NCBI GenBank assembly: GCA_002890585.1
Contig: MIQB01000059.1
Coordinates: forward strand, 1-13,803
Origin: Tannerella sp. oral taxon 808
GTDB taxonomy: Bacteria > Bacteroidota > Bacteroidia > Bacteroidales > Tannerellaceae
Direction: 5' to 3'
Length of the DNA: 13,803 bases
This document shows, one piece after another, positions 1 through 7,049 of the stretch. The position numbers were made by a program, and so were the translations under genes. The notes under the pieces were generated by a model, which saw only the letters and a program-made list of their open reading frames with translations, was not told the origin of the DNA and made no database searches. Position 1 is the first letter of the stretch, and each line of letters opens with the position of its first letter.

Positions 1-121
1 GCAGGTGGGGCTGACCTACAGTCTCGGCCTGACGGACGATTACAGGCTCTTCGATCGGCGCAACGTCACCTACACCGGCAAGCCGCACACGTGGATGATT
101 TCAGCCACCGTATTCTTTTAG
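1..121 (+). CDS. Outer-membrane beta-barrel protein, C-terminal fragment (5' end outside window)
   Basis: The frame is open from base 2 to a TAG stop at 119-121 and encodes 39 residues. They read as the last strands of a small barrel, including LTYSLGLTDDYRLF and the terminal WMISATVFF. Alternating hydrophobic residues ending in a C-terminal Phe are typical of outer-membrane barrels. The fragment aligns with the end of the next gene (LTYDMGLSDAYRAF and VWMLSATVLF), so the two are tandem paralogues. A stem-loop terminator follows 25 bases after the stop. The family is inferred from the paralogue, the OmpA/PorT-like barrel group common in Bacteroidetes. The ligand or role is unknown. Confidence 0.75.
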   Translation, partial: QVGLTYSLGLTDDYRLFDRRNVTYTGKPHTWMISATVFF

Positions 122-146
122 CCAATCCATAACCACATCAACACCC

Positions 147-206
147 GGGGGAAGGAGGCGATGACGCATGAATCATGGCCTTCCTCCCCCGATTCTTGTT
201 TTACAC
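147..206 (+). terminator. Rho-independent terminator after the upstream barrel gene
   Basis: A GGGGGAAGGAGGC arm at 147-159 can pair, with small bulges, with GGCCTTCCTCCCCC at 177-190. The T-rich stretch GATTCTTGTTTTAC follows at 191-204. It lies between the two tandem barrel genes. This also argues against a start at the ATG at 161, which sits inside the hairpin, in favour of the ATG at 224. Confidence 0.65.
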
Positions 207-223
207 ATTATATCATAGGACAA

Positions 224-886
224 ATGAAAAAGACAAGCATCCTGTTAGCCGCCCTGCTGCTGCTGACAACCGTGATGGCCGAGGCGCAAACCAGACGCCC
301 ACGGCAACAACAATACCGACGGACGACAACGACGCAATACCGCCGCGTCTCGCCCGTGCGCTTCGGCATTAAAGCCGGTCTCAACTTCGCCGGCGTAGAC
401 TCCAAGTACGGCATCGATGCCGATCGCGTGATCGGCGTGCATGTCGGGCCAGCGGCCGAGTTCAAGTTGCCCGTGCGCGGGCTTTACATCGACGGCGCCC
501 TGCTCTTCAGCCAGCGCGGCATTGGCGAATCTTCGCGCCGCAACTTCGACCTGCGCAACGATTACATCGACCTGCCCGTGACGCTCAAGTATCGCTTCCC
601 CGTCCGCCGCGTGGCGCCCTTCTTCTCCACGGGCCCCTACCTCTCCTTCCGCCTCACGGGCGACAAGAACCACCATGCGGAGATGCTCTATGTAGCGCGC
701 GACGTGGCTGCGGGCTGGGACTTCACCGCGGGCATCGACATCGTGCGGCGCCTACAGCTCAGCCTCACCTACGACATGGGCCTCTCCGACGCCTACCGCG
801 CCTTCCCCTACGGCACCTACTACGGCGCCCGGGCTTACGGCGTCCGCTCCAACGTGTGGATGCTTTCCGCTACGGTGCTCTTCTGA
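224..886 (+). CDS. Outer-membrane beta-barrel protein (PorT/OmpA-like barrel family)
   Basis: The product has 220 residues. It opens with a classic signal peptide: MKK, then a Leu/Ala-rich core, with probable signal peptidase I cleavage after AEA near residue 21. A short basic Arg/Gln/Thr-rich linker (RRPRQQQYRR) follows, then an eight-strand-like barrel. That part starts at RFGIKAGLNFAGV and contains DLPVTLKYRF and FFSTGPYLSFRL, ending in the aromatic C-terminus VWMLSATVLF. This layout matches the outer-membrane beta-barrel domain proteins (PF13568-like, PorT family) of Bacteroidetes, probably residing in the outer membrane. I chose ATG 224 because the longer frame from 161 starts inside a terminator hairpin and would bury the signal peptide. 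The gene is a tandem copy of the partial gene at the left edge. Substrate and partner cannot be read from the sequence. Confidence 0.8.
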   Translation: MKKTSILLAALLLLTTVMAEAQTRRPRQQQYRRTTTTQYRRVSPVRFGIKAGLNFAGVDSKYGIDADRVIGVHVGPAAEFKLPVRGLYIDGALLFSQRGIGESSRRNFDLRNDYIDLPVTLKYRFPVRRVAPFFSTGPYLSFRLTGDKNHHAEMLYVARDVAAGWDFTAGIDIVRRLQLSLTYDMGLSDAYRAFPYGTYYGARAYGVRSNVWMLSATVLF

Positions 887-915
887 GGTTATTCATGGAT
901 AATGGTCAATGATTT

Positions 916-943
916 GTAGGGGCGGATGATTATTCGCCCTTAC
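916..943. repeat. REP-like 28-bp palindrome upstream of priA
   Basis: GTAGGGGCGGAT at 916-927 pairs with ATTCGCCCTTAC at 932-943 around the four-base loop GATT. All twelve positions pair, two of them as G-T wobbles. The element fills the space between the barrel gene stop (886) and the priA start (953). It is followed by TTATTTAT-type sequence, so it may also act as a terminator for the barrel gene. The GTAGGGGCG...CGCCC pattern resembles widespread REP-type intergenic palindromes, but assignment to a named family would need a genome-wide count. Confidence 0.6.
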
Positions 944-952
944 TTATTTATC

Positions 953-3422
953 ATGCTTTACGCCGACGTCCTCCTGCCGCTGCCCATGGCCGATGCCTAC
1001 ACCTACTCAGTGCCTGAGGGCATGGAGAGCGAGGTGCAGGTGGGCATGCGTGTGGTGGTGCCTTTCGGGGCGCGGCGTTACTACACGGGCATCGTCTGCG
1101 AGGTGCACCGCCAAGCGCCTGCCGCGAGCTATAGGCTCAAATCCATCTTCGTTGCGCCCGACGCCGAGCCGCTTGTGCAGCCCGTGCAGCTGCGCTTCTG
1201 GGAGTGGATGGCGTCGTATTACCTGTGTGCACCGGGGGAGGTTTACGGCGCGGCCGTGCCCTCGGGGTTGAGGCCGGACAGCGAGACGGTCGTGTCGTTG
1301 TCAGGCGATTATGCGTCGGCGGTGTCCCTGCCACGCAAGGCGCAGGCCGCGCTCGATGCGTTAGCCACCTTCTCCAAGCCGCCCACCGTGGCCGAGTTGG
1401 AGCGTCGGTCGGGGGTGCGTAACCTATTGCCTACGCTCACGGCATTGGTGTCTGAGGGCGCCGTGCGAGTGGACGAGGAGGTGAAGGCCGGCATCACTCC
1501 GCGGCGTGAAGTGTTCGTTCGCCTCGCTGCGGATTACCCCGACGAGGAGAGTCTGCGGCCACTCTTTGATACGCTTCGCCGCGCCGCCAGTCAGGAGCGC
1601 CTGCTGCTCCACTTCCTCGACATGGCCCAACCCTTCTCGCCCGGCGGTCGGCAGGAGATTCCCCGGAAAGAATTACTACAGACCACCGGCGCCTCGGCCG
1701 TCCTGCTCACGGCCCTCGTTCGCCGTGGCGCACTGATGCTCGTGGAGCACACAGTCGAGCCGCGCCCCCTCTTCCTCGATCGCATCACGCACCCCGCCCG
1801 ACCGCTCACGCCAGCGCAACAAACGGCTTACGAAGCCATCCGCGCATCTTTTACTGCGAAGCCTGTCTGCCTGCTCCATGGCGCCCCTTCGTCTGGCAAG
1901 ACGGAGATCTTCCTCCACCTCATCCTCGACACCCTCCGCGAGGGGAAGCAGGCGCTCTACCTCTTGCCCGAGATTGCCGTGACGACACAGATGACCGAAC
2001 GACTGGCAGACGTCCTCGGCTGTCGGTTGCTCGTTTACCACTCCGGCCTGACGGAGCGCGAACGCGTGGAGGTGTGGCGCCGATTGCAGCACACGGAGGG
2101 TGAGCCGATGGTGGTTGTCGGGGTGCGTTCGTCGCTTTTCTTGCCTTTCACGCGGTTAGGGCTCGTCGTGGTGGATGAGGAGCATGAGCCGTCGTATAAG
2201 CAAGGCGATCCCGCGCCGCGTTACCATGCCCGCAATGCGGCGCTGATGCTGGCTCGGATGCACGGTGCGCAGGCGCTGCTCGGGTCGGCCACGCCGTCGC
2301 TCGAGACGTACTACTTGGCGCGCACGGGGCGGTATGGCCTCGTCACCCTCGCCGAACGCTACGGCGCCGCGCCCGAGCCGGAGATCATGCTCGTAGACAC
2401 GAAGGAGCTGCGGCGCAAACGGCGCATGAAGCCTGACGCGCTCCTCTCGCCGCCCCCTGTGCGAAGCCATCGACACTGCGCTGGCCGAGGGGCGGCAGGT
2501 GATCCTCTTCCGCAACCGACGCGGCTATGCGCCCGTCATGGAGTGCCGATCGTGTGGCTACATCCCCCGCTGCGCCTATTGCGATGTCAGCCTGACTTAC
2601 CATCGCACGCAGCAGCGCCTTGTCTGTCATTACTGCGGCCGCGCTTGGCCTGTGCCCGTGCATTGCCCCGAATGTGACGGCGAGGAGTGGCGCATGATGG
2701 GCTATGGCACGGAGCGCGTGGAGGACGAGATCGCGGCGCTCTACCCCAATGTCCGCATCGGCCGGTTAGACACCGACGCCGTCCGTACGCCGAGGGCCTA
2801 TCGGCGTGTGCTCAACGACTTTGAGCAGGGGTATACACAAATGCTCATCGGTACGCAGATGCTGACCAAGGGGCTCGACTTCGGCCGTGTGGGCGTCGTC
2901 GGTGTGCTGAGCGCCGACAGCCTGATGAGCGTCCCCGACTTCCGCGCCCACGAGCGCGCCTTCCAGCTGATGATGCAAGTCAGCGGTCGAGCTGGCCGGC
3001 GCGATCGCCGCGGCACGGTCGTCATCCAAACCACCCACCCCGACCATCCGCTGCTGCAATGGGTGCGCACGTTCGACTATGTCAGCATGGCCACAGCCCT
3101 GCTCGCCGAGCGCCGCCGCTTCATTTATCCCCCCTATTGCCGCCTCATCACCGTCATCCTTCGCCACCGCAACGAGGACACCCTGCGCCATGCCGCCGAG
3201 ACGTATGCCGAGCGCCTCCGCCCCTCCTTCACCGACGGCCTCATCGGCCCCTACGCCCCGCCCGTAGCCCGTGTGCGATCGCTTTACATCCGCCAGATCC
3301 TGCTCAAGGTGGCCCTCACCTTCCCCGCCACCGATGTGCGCCGCCTGCTGCTCACCACCCACCGCGACATCCTCTCTCAGCCCGATCACACCGGCCTCCG
3401 CATCCATTACGAGGTGGATTGA
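953..3422 (+). pseudogene. priA: PriA, primosomal replication-restart helicase, interrupted by a frameshift
   Basis: PriA is the 3'-to-5' DNA helicase that recognises stalled forks and reloads the replisome. The N-terminal DNA-binding domain begins MLYADVLLPLPMADAYTY. A Walker A loop GAPSSGKT lies at residues 310-317 and a DEEH box at 408-411. Downstream are four CxxC pairs (from CRSC near residue 531 to CPEC), the usual two-zinc module. Helicase motifs V and VI follow as GTQMLTKGLDF and QVSGRAGRR. After motif DEEH the frame breaks at a five-C run (2453-2457): frame 2 continues out of frame to a stop at 2677, while the homologous sequence (LCEAIDTALAEGRQVILF) continues in frame 3 to 3422. Removing one C restores about 822 residues, the normal PriA length. 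ATG 953 is preferred over ATG 926, which lies in the palindrome. The break could be a base-calling error or a real mutation; gene identity is certain. Confidence 0.93.
2453..2457 (+). other. Frameshift site in priA (five-C homopolymer, +1)
   Basis: The codons read TCG CCG CCC CCT GTG CGA in the first frame and TCG CCG CCC CTG TGC GAA if one C is removed. Only the second reading leads into conserved PriA sequence (CEAIDTALAEG). The first frame yields about 73 foreign residues before stopping. A homopolymer is a common place for sequencing indels and for slipped-strand mutation. Confidence 0.9.
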
Positions 3423-3453
3423 AGTCGGGGAGAGGATGAATTGCCAGCCCATG

Positions 3454-3682
3454 CAATACGTCCAAAACCGCGTTTTTGAGGATTGCAGACCAAACAATAC
3501 GCTCAAAACCGCGTTTTTGAGGATTGCAGACCAAACAATACGCTCAAAACCGGGTTTTTGAGGATTGCAGACCAAACAATACGCCCAAAACCGGGTTTTT
3601 GAGGATTGCAGACCAAACAATGCGCTCAAAACCGCGTTTTTGAGGATTGCAGACCATGCAACGCGTCCAAAACCGGGTTTTG
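3454..3682. repeat. 41-bp intergenic tandem repeat array, five full units and a partial sixth
   Basis: Units start at 3454, 3495, 3536, 3577 and 3618, with a partial unit from 3659. The spacing is exactly 41 bases and copies are almost identical. Each unit holds a near-palindrome, CTCAAAACCGCGTTTTTGAG or its CCGGG variant, followed by GATTGCAGACCAAACAATACG. The first and last units share the variant CCATGCAA.ACG/GCG.GTCC, unlike the internal CAATACGCTC form, so the array edges are marked. The array occupies the space between the priA stop (3422) and the thioredoxin promoter (3736). Since 41 is not divisible by three, no frame stays in register through it, which argues against coding. Each unit could form a short hairpin in RNA. 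Confidence 0.93.
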
Positions 3683-3735
3683 AACCTCCGTCGGTCGTAG
3701 TGAGCGCTCGCCCGAAGCCAATTTGGATGCGCCTC

Positions 3736-3743
3736 TATATTTG
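3736..3743 (+). promoter_or_regulatory. Bacteroidetes -7 box for the thioredoxin gene
   Basis: TATATTTG matches the Bacteroidetes -7 consensus TAnnTTTG exactly and lies 36 bases before ATG 3780. No TTTG -33 box sits at the usual spacing; the nearest, at 3722-3725, is only 10 bases upstream. The surrounding 14 bases, TCTATATTTGCGCC, are identical to the rpsP promoter on the opposite strand. Confidence 0.6.
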
Positions 3744-3779
3744 CGCCGCATTAATTATTCACACAAAACACCTATCTGT

Positions 3780-4235
3780 ATGAACAAATTGAAGTATTTG
3801 ACGCTACTCCTGTTCGTTTCCTTGGCCGCCTGCGCAGGCAGCCCTAACCACTCAGACAGTGAGGGCGAAGTGATCGTTCTGAATAAGGCTGATTTCCTGA
3901 CTAAAGTGTTCGACTACGAGAAGAACCCATCGAAGTGGACTTACGCAGGCAGCAAGCCGTGCATCATCGACTTCTACGCCGACTGGTGCGGCCCCTGCCG
4001 CCGGGTGGCGCCGGTGCTGAAGGAGCTGGCTAAGCGGTATAAGGACGACATCGTGATCTACAAGATCAACGTCGACAAGGAGCGCGAGCTGGCCGGGACG
4101 TTTGGCGTGAGCAGCATCCCCATGATCCTCTTCGTGCCCATGAAGGGCGAGCCGCAGGTGAGCATGGGCGCCCTGCCGGAGGAGAGCTTCGTGAAGATGA
4201 TCGAGGAGGTCTTATTGGAAAAGAAGAAGCAGTAA
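3780..4235 (+). CDS. Thioredoxin-family lipoprotein
   Basis: The product has 151 residues. A lipoprotein signal precedes the lipobox LAAC, with the lipidated Cys at residue 18. After a short polar linker comes a thioredoxin fold: DFYADWCGPCRRVAPVL with the active site Cys70-Gly-Pro-Cys73, then INVDKERELAGTFGV and the cis-proline motif SIPMILF (Pro114). The protein should be anchored in a membrane facing the periplasm and act in thiol-disulfide exchange. The WCGPC active site is that of reducing thioredoxins, but its partner is not visible here. ATG 3780 is chosen over ATG 3723 because the latter precedes the -7 box and would hide the lipobox. The gene has its own promoter downstream of the 41-bp array and converges on rpsP, sharing a terminator. 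Confidence 0.88.
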   Translation: MNKLKYLTLLLFVSLAACAGSPNHSDSEGEVIVLNKADFLTKVFDYEKNPSKWTYAGSKPCIIDFYADWCGPCRRVAPVLKELAKRYKDDIVIYKINVDKERELAGTFGVSSIPMILFVPMKGEPQVSMGALPEESFVKMIEEVLLEKKKQ

Positions 4236-4283
4236 GCCCCACATGTCACACTCTGGGGGGGCACGCGCCCCTCCGGTGATGTG

Positions 4284-4331
4284 CAAAAACAAAGTGTCCG
4301 ACCACCCCTCGATAGGGTAAGTCGGACACTT
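4284..4331. terminator. Bidirectional terminator between the thioredoxin gene and rpsP
   Basis: AAGTGTCCGAC at 4292-4302 pairs perfectly with GTCGGACACTT at 4321-4331. A nested ACCC/GGGT stem (4304-4307 with 4315-4318) closes a seven-base loop. On the - strand the hairpin is followed by TTTGTTTTTG (4293 down to 4284), a good T tract for ending rpsP transcription. On the + strand only CGCGTTTAA follows, so it is weaker for the thioredoxin gene. An additional G-run/C-run fold at about 4255-4274 lies just upstream on the + strand. Confidence 0.82.
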
Positions 4332-4393
4332 CGCGTTTAAATGTACCCGCCCGCCAGTCAAAAAGCGGCCGCGGGGGGCACGGGGGGGATTCC

Positions 4394-5005
4394 TTAGTTG
4401 GCTTCCGGGGCAGCAGCTTCCGTTGTGGCGGGGGCTTCAGCGGCCGGAGCTTCAGCAGCGGGTGCTTCGGCGGGCTTTGCGGCCTCGGCCTCTGCGGCAG
4501 CTGCTGCGGCGGCTTCGGCTTCAGCCTTTGCCTTGGCGGCGGCTATCTCGGCTCTTTTTTGAGCCAGCGCCTCGGCCTTGGCCTTGTTCATTTCCGTCTC
4601 AGCGTCGAGGCGTGCCTTGACGGAGGCCTTCGACTTCTCGCGCTCGGCGTCTCTCACTTGTTGCAGGGTCAGCTTCTTCTCCGAGAGCCATGCCTGAAAC
4701 TTCTCTTCGGCTTTCGCCTCGTCAAAAGCGCCCTTCTTGACGCCCTCTAACAGGTGCTTCTTGAGGCATACCCCCTCGCGCGAGAGGATCATGCGCGCCG
4801 TGTTCGTCGGCTGTGCACCCGTCTGTAGCCAATACAAAGCCCTATCGAAATTCAAATCTATTGTGGCAGGATTTGTGTTGGGGTTATACGAACCGATCCT
4901 CTCAATAAACTTTCCATCTCGTGGAGCCCTGCTGTCTGCGATTACGACCTGATAAAAGGCGTAGCCCTTGCGGCCGAATCTTTGCAATCTGATTTTTGTT
5001 GCCAT
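4394..5005 (-). CDS. rpsP: 30S ribosomal protein S16 with long Ala/Glu/Pro-rich C-terminal extension
   Basis: S16 binds 16S rRNA and stabilises the small ribosomal subunit. The first 80 or so residues are canonical: MATKIRLQRFGRKGYAFYQV, then ADSRAPRDGKFIERIGSYNP and DRALYWLQTGAQPTNTAR. The protein is 203 residues, more than twice the usual S16 length. The rest is a charged helical segment (KLTLQQVRDAEREKSKASV) and a low-complexity Ala/Glu/Lys tail ending in AEAPA repeats. Long S16 tails of this sort are known in Bacteroidetes; their role is not. I chose ATG 5005 because it matches the family start exactly; the frame could extend upstream to 5134, but that would cross the promoter. The gene stands alone, without the rimM-trmD neighbours seen in other bacteria. 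Confidence 0.95.
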   Translation of the reverse strand: MATKIRLQRFGRKGYAFYQVVIADSRAPRDGKFIERIGSYNPNTNPATIDLNFDRALYWLQTGAQPTNTARMILSREGVCLKKHLLEGVKKGAFDEAKAEEKFQAWLSEKKLTLQQVRDAEREKSKASVKARLDAETEMNKAKAEALAQKRAEIAAAKAKAEAEAAAAAAAEAEAAKPAEAPAAEAPAAEAPATTEAAAPEAN

Positions 5006-5048
5006 TGATTGAAATAATAAAACTCTGTTGGTATGTAAAATGTGGGCG

Positions 5049-5078
5049 CAAATATAGATGGATCCGTAAGCGCGCAAA
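5049..5078 (-). promoter_or_regulatory. rpsP promoter (TTTG -33 box and TATATTTG -7 box)
   Basis: On the - strand, TTTG at 5078-5075 is followed after 18 bases by TATATTTG at 5056-5049, close to the Bacteroidetes pattern TTTG-N19-21-TAnnTTTG. The -7 box lies 43 bases before the rpsP ATG at 5005. Confidence 0.75.
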
Positions 5079-5127
5079 GTGGGGATCCATGTAGAGAGGG
5101 GGCAGAGGCATCCATCGTATGATCCAT
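5058..5127. promoter_or_regulatory. Operator-like ATGGATC/GATCCAT cluster in the rpsP-TPR divergent region
   Basis: ATGGATCC at 5058-5065 and GGATCCAT at 5083-5090 form a perfect 8-bp inverted repeat with a 17-base spacer. The spacer contains the rpsP -33 box, and the left arm directly abuts its -7 box. Two more copies follow towards the TPR gene: ATCCAT at 5110-5115 and GATCCAT at 5121-5127. Four related sites in 70 bases between divergent genes suggest a regulator binding region. The regulator is unknown. Confidence 0.45.
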
Positions 5128-5154
5128 TCCACATTCTATAGACAATAAAATAAG

Positions 5155-5988
5155 ATGAACATCAAACGAATCATGATCGCCGCATGGCTTGGCCTGATGT
5201 GCGGCGCGGGGCTGCGGGCGCAGACGTATGAAGAGCTGATCGGCCGGAGTTATGACTGCCTGGATCGGGGCGACCTGCCGGCGGCGGAGCAGGCGCTTAA
5301 GGCGGCGCTGCACCTCGAGCCAGCCAACCGCAACAATTTCGCCCTGCTCTCCAACCTCGGCACCATACAGCGACGTATGGGGCTACGCGATGAGGCGCTC
5401 ACCTCCTACACCGCTGCCCTGGGGCTGCAGCCGGACAATAAACTGATCCTTACGAATCGCGCGGAGCTCTTCGTCGAGCGTGGCGAGACGGAGCTGGCAC
5501 TGGCGGACTACGAGGCGCTGCTCCGCGTGGATCCTGCCGACATCGACGCACGCTTCCGGCGTGGCATGCTCTACGTGGAGCTGAAGGAGTTTATGTCGGC
5601 CGATGCGGACTTTGAGCGGATCCTTCAGATTGACCCGGACTCGAAGCCGGGGCGCTTAGGGTTTGCCCTCTTGGATAGGGCGCGCGGTAATTATGCCGAC
5701 AGTGAGGCGGTGCTCAACTACCTCATCGGCCGTGACCCGAACGACCTCCGGCTCTATGAGGAGCGCGCCGAACTGTATTTCCTGATGAAAAAGAACGCCC
5801 GCGCCATGGCCGATCTCCGTCGGGTGTTCGCGGGCGAAAAGGAGCCGTCGGCTTACCTATATATACTGCGCGGCAAGGTGCGACTGGCGCAGTATGAGAA
5901 GGAGGCGGCAGCGGCTGATTTCAAAAAAGCCCTCGACCTGGGCGCGGATAAGTCCGAGGTCGAGGGGCTACTGAAGATGACGTATTAG
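5155..5988 (+). CDS. Secreted tetratricopeptide-repeat (TPR) protein
   Basis: The product has 277 residues. The first 22 form a signal peptide (MNIKRIMIAAWLGLMCGAGL..), with likely cleavage in the LRAQ region, so the mature protein should be periplasmic or envelope-associated. The remainder is a chain of about six TPR-like helical hairpins with the typical A..DYE.AL..DP pattern: ALADYEALLRVDPADIDARF, SADADFERILQIDPDSKPGR and AAAADFKKALDLG. TPR superhelices bind protein partners, and no catalytic motif is present. The gene diverges from rpsP and faces leuB. Its stop codon TAG (5986-5988) overlaps the leuB stop on the other strand. ATG 5155 is preferred because it gives a proper basic N-region before the hydrophobic core. 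Confidence 0.82.
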   Translation: MNIKRIMIAAWLGLMCGAGLRAQTYEELIGRSYDCLDRGDLPAAEQALKAALHLEPANRNNFALLSNLGTIQRRMGLRDEALTSYTAALGLQPDNKLILTNRAELFVERGETELALADYEALLRVDPADIDARFRRGMLYVELKEFMSADADFERILQIDPDSKPGRLGFALLDRARGNYADSEAVLNYLIGRDPNDLRLYEERAELYFLMKKNARAMADLRRVFAGEKEPSAYLYILRGKVRLAQYEKEAAAADFKKALDLGADKSEVEGLLKMTY

Positions 5989-7049
5989 ATGTGTGCGGCC
6001 ACCCAGTCGCCCACTTCCGATGTGCTATAGGCGCGGGCGCCTTTGGGGGCGATGTCTTCGGTGACGATGCCTGCGGCCATGGATGCGTCTACGGCTTGGC
6101 GGATGGCGGCGCCCTCGGCGGATAGGTCGAAGGCGTATTCAAACATCATGGCGGCCGAGAGGATCATGGCCAGCGGGTTAGCGATGTTGCGGCCGGCGGC
6201 TTGGGGGTAGGAGCCGTGGATGGGCTCGAAGAGTGAGGTGTGCAGCCCGACCGACGCCGAGGGCAGCAGCCCGAGCGATCCGCTGATGACGGACGCCTCG
6301 TCGGTGAGGATGTCGCCGAACATGTTCTCCGTTACGATGACATCGAAACTTTTGGGCCACTGGATGAGGCGCATGGAGGCGTTGTCGACGAACATGTAAT
6401 CCGTCTCCACGCCGGGAAATTCCTGCGCCACCTGACGTGCTACCTCACGCCACAGCCGCGACGTGGCCAGCACATTGGCCTTGTCCACCACCGTCAGATG
6501 GCGCCGCCGCTTCATGGCGTAACCGAAGGCCAGGCGCACGATTCGCTCGATCTCCTCACGCGAATAGACGCATGTGTCGTAGGCCACGCTCCCGTCTTCG
6601 CTGCGTCCCTGCGGCCGGCCGAAGTAGAGCCCGCCGGTGAGCTCGCGGATGCAGACGAAGTCGACGCCCTCCACCAAGTCGGCCCGGAGCGGCGAGCGCT
6701 CCAGCAGCGAGGGGAAGGCTGTTACGGGGCGGATGTTGGCGTAGAGCCCTAACCGCTTGCGCATGGATAGCAGCCCGTGCTCGGGGCGGACGCGGGCCGT
6801 GGGGTCGTTGTCGTACTTGGGCGAGCCGATGGCGCCGTAGAGCACGGCGTCGCTGCGCATGCATAGTGCGTGGGTCTCCTCCGGATAGGGATTGCCCGTG
6901 GCGTCGATTGCACAGGCACCCGTGAGGGCTGTTTCTGCGTGCAGCTTGTGGCCGTATTTCTCGCAGACGGCGCGCACCACTTTTAGCGCCTGATCCATCA
7001 CCTCTGGGCCGATGCCGTCGCCCGGCAAGACGGCGATGTTGAGCTTCAT
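5985..7049 (-). CDS. leuB: 3-isopropylmalate dehydrogenase
   Basis: LeuB oxidises and decarboxylates 3-isopropylmalate to 2-oxoisocaproate with NAD+ in cytosolic leucine synthesis. The 354 residues match the family's usual length. Visible motifs are the N-terminal LPGDGIGPEV, the substrate Arg segments (RVRPEHGLLSMRKRL and NIRP), RELTGGLYFG at 135-144, DKANVL with the catalytic Lys190, ENMFGDILTDE with the metal-binding Asp246 and Asp250, and EPIHGSYP at 275-282. The ATG (7049-7047) overlaps the mgsA stop as ATGA, so translation is probably coupled. No leuA, leuC or leuD is in the window, although these commonly accompany leuB in Bacteroidales. The convergent TPR gene overlaps its stop codon by a few bases. 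Confidence 0.95.
   Translation of the reverse strand: MKLNIAVLPGDGIGPEVMDQALKVVRAVCEKYGHKLHAETALTGACAIDATGNPYPEETHALCMRSDAVLYGAIGSPKYDNDPTARVRPEHGLLSMRKRLGLYANIRPVTAFPSLLERSPLRADLVEGVDFVCIRELTGGLYFGRPQGRSEDGSVAYDTCVYSREEIERIVRLAFGYAMKRRRHLTVVDKANVLATSRLWREVARQVAQEFPGVETDYMFVDNASMRLIQWPKSFDVIVTENMFGDILTDEASVISGSLGLLPSASVGLHTSLFEPIHGSYPQAAGRNIANPLAMILSAAMMFEYAFDLSAEGAAIRQAVDASMAAGIVTEDIAPKGARAYSTSEVGDWVAAHI

Noticed and set aside
161..223. Upstream start for the barrel protein at ATG 161
   Set aside because: It lies inside a terminator hairpin and would place 21 residues before a textbook signal peptide.
2766..3629. 287-codon - strand frame through the 41-bp array and the end of priA
   Set aside because: It is antisense to conserved PriA helicase motifs and is stretched by the repeat. 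No family resemblance was seen.
3454..3682. CRISPR array
   Set aside because: The 41-bp units are contiguous and near identical throughout, with no variable spacers and no cas genes. The same holds for the 42-bp array.
4255..4274. G-run/C-run hairpin as the main thioredoxin terminator
   Set aside because: The stem is ambiguous because of the seven-G run and no T tract follows. The 11-bp stem at 4292-4331 is the better candidate.
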